Shown: positions 59,181 through 64,000 of the stretch, in pieces
Layout of the letters: every line of letters begins with the position of its first letter
Position numbering within the stretch: the first letter of the stretch is position 1
Notes under the pieces: model-generated
What the model was told of the DNA's origin: nothing
Seen by the model: the letters and a program-made list of their open reading frames with translations, nothing else
Databases searched by the model: none
Program-made: the position numbers and the translations under genes
NCBI GenBank assembly: GCA_031772625.1
Contig: CM062815.1
Span: forward strand, 914,344,979-914,408,978
Direction: 5' to 3'
Source of the DNA: Pinus tabuliformis
Taxonomy: Eukaryota > Streptophyta > Pinopsida > Pinales > Pinaceae
DNA: 64,000 nucleotides

Positions 59181-59340
59181 CTTGAGTATGCTCTCCTCCT
59201 GCACTTTGTGTGATCTGGAGGATCAGAAAAAGGATTGTTATGTAAAAAAAAAAAAATAATCTTGAGTATGCTCTCCTCCTGCACTTTGTGTGATCTGGAG
59301 GATCAGAAAAAGAATTGTTATGTAAAAAAAGAAAAAAAAA
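59181..59340. repeat. 80-bp direct duplication
   Basis: CTTGAGTATGCTCTCCTCCT starts at 59181 and again at 59261. The copies are nearly identical and each ends in a poly-A run. Confidence 0.88.
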
Positions 59341-60108
59341 AAAGGAGACAAAATAAACTTCATCATTTCAATTGATTCAATAATAAAAACAAATAAAAAA
59401 AAATGAAACCCAACTGCTTTGATAGGTTCAGTTGTCCAATATTGACTGGTTATGGTCTGTAGTGGTCCTCAAAACACTGTATCCTGTTTTAATAAGGTTT
59501 TGCAACTTAGCTGCAGAATGTAGCCTGATTCCGCAACTAGTTGAGAATTCCGCAGCTGATTTCAAGGTTTAGCAGGTTACAGACGTCCAATGAAGAAACC
59601 GACCACATGGGCATCTCCAGAATTGTCCCAACATGGATCCTATCCTAGTCACCCAGCTCAGATCAATAAAAAACCAACCTAAGACCTCAATCAAAGTCCT
59701 ATTTTTAGCATGTTTTCTTTGAAGACTTTGCTGCCTGAAATTGAAAATCATTAATCCTTTTTATAAAATTTTACAATTTCAGAGAAGAAAAAAAAAAGGA
59801 AAAAAAATCTATAGCTATCTTCAATCCTGGCTTTCGCTGTGGCCTCAGTAGAAACATTTGCATTCTTTTTTGAAGCCTTGACCCTAAAACAAACCTGCAA
59901 AAATCATATTAAAAAAAAAAAAAAAAAAAACCCTGCAATATAAACAATTTGAGTTGTGATCAACCAAATTATGTGTTTCAACATTTACAATGCTATACGA
60001 TGAAGCGTCTTTCTTTTTCCCCATTTCAGTGTAAAATGCCATTCGCATTATATTCCTGCCCACCTCTCCGATCACACACAAAATTATCCTGCCATCAACA
60101 ACTACGTT

Positions 60109-60453
60109 TCATCCTGTAATCGAAATTTCGAGTACATCAAGAAGAAGGATTCTGAAAAAGAAGATAATTTGGGAGAAAAACCGAACATTAGGCATCCAAT
60201 AATAAACAGCCACTTCATGTGTGTTGACTCCAAAGCTTATTCATCACTATTGCAGGGATGCGCCAAGACAGGGGCATTACCAGAAGGAAAAATTGTCCAC
60301 GCCCGCGTTGTAAAAATTGGATTGAAGCAAGAACTTTTCTTACAAAACCACCTTATTAACATGTATGGTAAATGCGGAGAATGCACAAAGGTGTATTATT
60401 CTACCTCTGATTCGAAATTTTACAGTCGAATGCAGCAACTCAGAAAAACGTAA
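60109..60453 (+). pseudogene. PPR protein gene fragment captured inside Element 5
   Basis: The translation contains AYSSLLQGCAKTGALPEGK, IVHARVVKIGLKQELFLQNH and LINMYGKCGE. These are typical of the N-terminal repeats of plant PLS-class pentatricopeptide proteins, which act in organelle RNA processing or editing. Only about one and a half repeats (roughly 55 residues) are present; the tract then loses similarity. The upstream stretch reads CNRNFEYIKKKDSEKEDN. A separate short frame from 60036 (MPFALYSCPPLRSHTKLSCH) looks like an organelle-targeting start but is not in phase. A complete protein of this class has many repeats, so this is a fragment and not a working gene. Its place between two LTRs implies capture. 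Confidence 0.75.
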
Positions 60454-60544
60454 ACAGAGAAAAACGTCAAACTTCAGATGCACGATTTGGCCAAACGGAG
60501 ATGAATTTGAGAAAAATAAAACATGGGTTTTTTCGCCAGTAGGG

Positions 60545-60934
60545 TCAATTAGATAACCCAGAAACCGTTTTAAGAAATTTGTGGTGGTCTAGGAGAATTT
60601 CTTGGTTCTTTGAGGCCTCTTTTTGCATGCCGCGTGAGGAAAAACAGTTGTTTTTCTGAACAGTTGCGACTATATTCCGATTTCTTTGAGAAATCCGCCC
60701 AGATCCGATTTTCTTGGCTGCCAGGTCATCCACTGTGTCTCTGAATGCATGAGAAAAAATGATTTCTATTAAATGAACAAGGAATAGTTTGAACACGGCA
60801 CGCTGTAGTTGTTTGAAGAAACACGACTCTCTGTCATTAAAACCCGTGAAGTTGCTGCCACCCGTCTGCGCTTGTTCCGCTACTTCCTGTTTGATAGTAA
60901 GATGATCAAATACAACACTTCTCCAAGCACCCAT
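60545..60934 (-). other. 129-codon open frame of unknown origin
   Basis: The frame opens MGAWRSVVFDHLTIKQEVAE and has a mixed, protein-like composition, but I recognise no family. It lies on the opposite strand to the PPR fragment, within the same bracketed segment. It may be another captured host piece or chance. Confidence 0.25.
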
Positions 60935-61560
60935 CTAACAGCTATTCCTATGACTCGGCATTTTACTTGATCGGCACAGGTGTTGGTACTCATGGATCTT
61001 GTCTTCATTGACAAGTTCTGTGTACGTGTTTAACTTTATTATGATATGCTTGGCAGTTTGACCATATTTTCAGCCAAAAACTCTGCAATACAACGACCTT
61101 TGTCAACCCGTAATCCCATGAAAAGTGCCGATCAAGCTCATAACTATTTTCCACTTCATATTTATCAAACTGCGCTTACAGCGAGGGTGGATTATATGCT
61201 TTGGTTTTAAGTAATTTGAGTAAATCAATAATTAGCATATGGCTGAATCCAGTTTCTAGAATTCCTTTAATCAGCGGCCTTGAGAACTATGCCTTGGAAC
61301 CAATGAATCTTGCTATTGATCATACAGAAGAAGGGGGATTGCGTGCTGAATTTCAAAACTGATGATTGACTATCTTTTAGCTGTGGAAAGCAGCCTGATT
61401 CCGCAGTTGATTCAACTTTCCGTAGTTGCTTCAACTTTCCGCATCTATATTTGTTAAACTCTAGGTTGCAGGTGTCATCAAGCAAAACAAGCCACATGGG
61501 TAGCTGGGAGAATGTCAGTACATGGATGGTGTCCTATTCATTTCATCCAATAGGGAAGTC

Positions 61561-63388
61561 CAGTTGTGTGTTATCACTAAGTTGCCACACTAAGTCGCCA
61601 CACTAAGTCACCACATGTCAAGAAAAAAAAAGAAAATTTGAATCAATGAAATGAATAAGTTATTTGCTCACTTTTCTGAAGGTATTGATTAATTTTGGAC
61701 TGATGATGAAAGATGAATGGCTAACTTTTTATTCAATATTTTTAGCTACAAAAACCGTCGACATTCTGCAGCTACAGTCCAATTCCAAAGCAGGTATAAA
61801 TTCTTTTGATTTTTCCTTTGAGAACTTGTTTCATTAATACAAATTCTTAGTTTTGTGTGTAAATATCATAACTAGAGAGATTGATTACCTCTCTCCTTTG
61901 ATAACCTTACATTCCATTGCAGAGGAAGTATTATTTTTTTGCAGGTTCCAGGAGGAAGGACAAATGACTACAAGAGAATGGTGTCTCTCTAAGAGACCAA
62001 TTTGTTTCATAAGAGGATGATCAGCAACAAAGAGAAAATATGCTGATGTAAAATCAGATCCAAACACTTGAAAAACTTTCAGATATTATTGTCTCCATCA
62101 CATCCATACCTCATAATAAACCATTCACCTCATTTCACTTCATACTTTCCATTTACATTCACATATACTTTCCATCTCTTTTTGTCCATTCATAACCCAT
62201 AAATAAAAGAAAGAGGCTCATTCACATGCTTATTGCCCATTGCCATTTCTACTCTCCATTGCCATCTTCCATTTTCATCTTCCATTCCTTGTCATTTTCA
62301 TTTCGCAAATAAAGCCCTGCTTCAATGCAAATTATTGAGTCCATAGTCCTTTGAGTTTAAGTTCTTTGTAAAAACACCTTGAGGCTTGCATGCCTTAATG
62401 GCAAGTTCTCATGCTGACAAACAATGGGAATAAATTAATGTCCCTTGTTCGTCAGATCTTCTAGGTGACTTGATATCAGCAAAATCATTCGTACCTAGCA
62501 AGATGTGTTTTGGGCATCTTGACTCTCATTGTCATCAATGGTGAGAGTTCTTGTGTTGACTAGTGGCATCCATTAATCGCCACTAAGTCAACAATTTCCT
62601 ACTATGTTCGACATCAGAACATCTTTTCACATAGTAGGAATTGTGCAAATGAGTTTTGAACACATGAATACTATTATTTTCAGCATTTTGAAGTAGATTC
62701 AGCAAGTTTTAGTAGAAGCAATAAAAATTCATATTATCTCTTTATCCATGACTCCTCTTGTTCAGCCACTTGAAGAAGAATATGATCAGAATTTTGCAGC
62801 CACCACACATACAACTCATCCATTCTAAAGGGTAAGTGAAGGTACGTTATTTTCTAACTTTTGACCATAGAATTCCATAAAAATCTAGAATGATAATTGT
62901 TGGAAAACCATTTCTCTTCCTCATTTCATAAAATTGTCAATACCATCAGTTGAGGGGGGATACATTCATCTTCATATCTTGCCATGTCCATATCATACTC
63001 AGGAGCCCACATACTTCCAACATATATTAACTATTACATTGTTATTATGAGCATACAATGGCTTTTCAAAAAAAAAGTGCTTAAAGGATAAATTGGATAC
63101 AAACAAAATCATGGTTGTCACACAAGAACCAACCATCATGCAATCCAATAAAGATATAATTTGCAACAATAATCAAAATATCATTATGCAAAGTTCAAAT
63201 ATCAAAATAGAATGCAACAACAACAAAAAAAAATTGGTTGTAACACAAGAACCAACCATGTTGCAATTCAAGTAAAACACTTTGCAAAAATATGAAGTTA
63301 TCAAATGATATCATGCAAAGTTAAGCCAAAGCTCAAGGATCAAAAGAGTTAATGTAATATATATTGCATGAGGACATGCAATAACTTT
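61561..63388. other. Element 5 internal DNA without recognised genes
   Basis: There are CCATT/CTTCCATT-rich stretches at 62090-62300 and a doubled phrase, ACACAAGAACCAACCAT, at 63120 and 63244. No gag or pol motif is present. Confidence 0.6.
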
Positions 63389-63400
63389 AGTTGGGGGGTA

Positions 63401-64000
63401 TGTTGGGTCTTGAAAATGTCATTCATTTCCATTACACTTTCACTATTATGTCCATTATATCACCTCCATTTCACCTCCATTTCACTACTATGTCACTACA
63501 TTCATCCCACTTTCATTATCATTGGGCCACATTTATGTTTTTCCAAACTTTATTAATTCTTAGCCTTTTTAAGTGAATTTGTGGTTAAAAATTAGAAAAT
63601 AATGTGCATATGCTTATACTTAACAAATGGGTTGATATTGTTGACATGTGTAGGTTGAAAGGAGGCTTCTAGAAGACCCTTGTGTGGCACTCTAAGGCCA
63701 AATTCGAATTTGAGTGGAAAGAATCATGGGATCATGAGGATATGTGTCACATCTCTTAATTATTGTAACTCTAAGAAGACATGTGTCTTATCAGTTCCTA
63801 TTTTGATTAGGACTCTAGAGGTAGAGGGAGAGATTCATGGACTCTCATTAATTAGATTGCTTCTCATCTTTTTGTATAAATAGGAGATCTCTCTCCTTCA
63901 TTTGTTAGCTTGTGAGTTCTTAAGTCTTAGCTTGTTAGCTTGTGAGATGGCTTTGGAAAGCTTTGGATAGCTTTGTTGTACTTTGTAATCTTGAGGAATT
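63401..64000 (+). repeat. 3' LTR of Element 5 (truncated by the window)
   Basis: It begins TGTTGGGTCTTG directly after the polypurine tract and matches 57266-57865. Confidence 0.92.

Larger units (their letters stand above)
59496..61560. repeat. Diverged direct repeats flanking the captured gene segment
   Basis: About 59496-59660 and 61378-61560 share GCAG(A/C)(A/T)-GCCTGATTCCGCA, GCCACATGGG-like and CATGGATC(C/G)-like blocks in the same order and spacing. They bracket the PPR fragment and the minus-strand frame. Confidence 0.55.
57266..64000 (+). mobile_element. Element 5: Athila-primed non-autonomous element carrying host DNA (3' end outside window)
   Basis: The 5' LTR is 57266-59109 (TGTTGGGTC...GACTAGACA), and the 3' LTR starts at 63401 and runs off the window. 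The primer site TGGCGTCGTTGCCAGGGA is at 59114-59131 and the polypurine tract AGTTGGGGGGTA at 63389-63400. About 20 substitutions and two short indels separate 600 bp of LTR pair (roughly 3%). The 4.3 kb internal region lacks gag and pol but holds a PPR gene fragment, an unidentified minus-strand frame and diverged direct repeats. Its ends look whole; it could only move with help from an autonomous relative. Confidence 0.88.

Noticed and set aside
59903-59931. Poly-A run as the tail of a processed insert
   Set aside because: It is a bare A-run with no target duplication or adjoining retrocopy structure that I could show.
60036-60453. A working PPR gene
   Set aside because: Only about one and a half repeats are present, the likely targeting start is out of phase, and the segment lies between retrotransposon LTRs.
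1-64000. CRISPR arrays, bacterial operons or rRNA genes
   Set aside because: All arrays seen are direct tandem repeats without unique spacers of regular size, and the content is plant nuclear.

Overview
The window is AT-rich plant nuclear DNA made almost entirely of nested, mostly decayed LTR retrotransposons. Plant features include Copia primer sites matching initiator tRNA-Met, Ty3/gypsy elements with Athila-like primer sites, a tRNA-derived SINE and a pentatricopeptide-repeat (PPR) gene fragment. Long LTRs, several insertion layers and the lack of any intact ordinary host gene suggest a large-genome seed plant, most likely a gymnosperm. The lineage is inferred, not shown. No rRNA gene, tRNA gene or CRISPR array was seen. 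|| Layout. 1-4035: a large coiled-coil open frame cut by the window edge, with a TATA-bearing 3' flank. 3995-6777: minus-strand Athila-like leader and 2.1 kb LTR. 6778-11900: a Copia-type LTR derivative with no recognisable pol. 11901-15011: non-coding DNA and LTR-like repeats. 15012-15257: a SINE with perfect 16-bp target duplications. 16503-19430: minus-strand gypsy integrase remnant plus an accessory open frame. 20024-20966: an LTR-like repeat with a 22-bp palindrome beside its TATA box. 22513-42812: a four-element nest. Element 1 (gag-protease type, plus) was hit by Element 2 (TSD GATCA, minus) and Element 4 (TSD CCTTC, minus). Element 2 was then hit by Element 3 (TSD CATAT, minus, about 1% LTR divergence, the youngest). 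42925-43690: an inverted LTR-like repeat. 45000-50460: a GC-richer promoter-like block and a second, decayed copy of the coiled-coil frame. 50651-57265: a minus-strand Copia tandem sharing one LTR. 57266-64000: Element 5, a non-autonomous Athila-primed element inserted into Copia, carrying a PPR gene fragment and running off the window. || The best candidate for something undescribed is the coiled-coil frame family. Two diverged copies keep the same protein layout and the same 3' flank with a TATA box followed at once by an inverted repeat, yet show no reverse transcriptase, integrase or transposase. Also notable are the capsid-less gag-protease family (Elements 1 and 3), the triplicated Copia primer site, the palindrome arrays in LTRs, and the captured PPR fragment. 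The genes do not form a pathway; the region is a stratified record of insertions.
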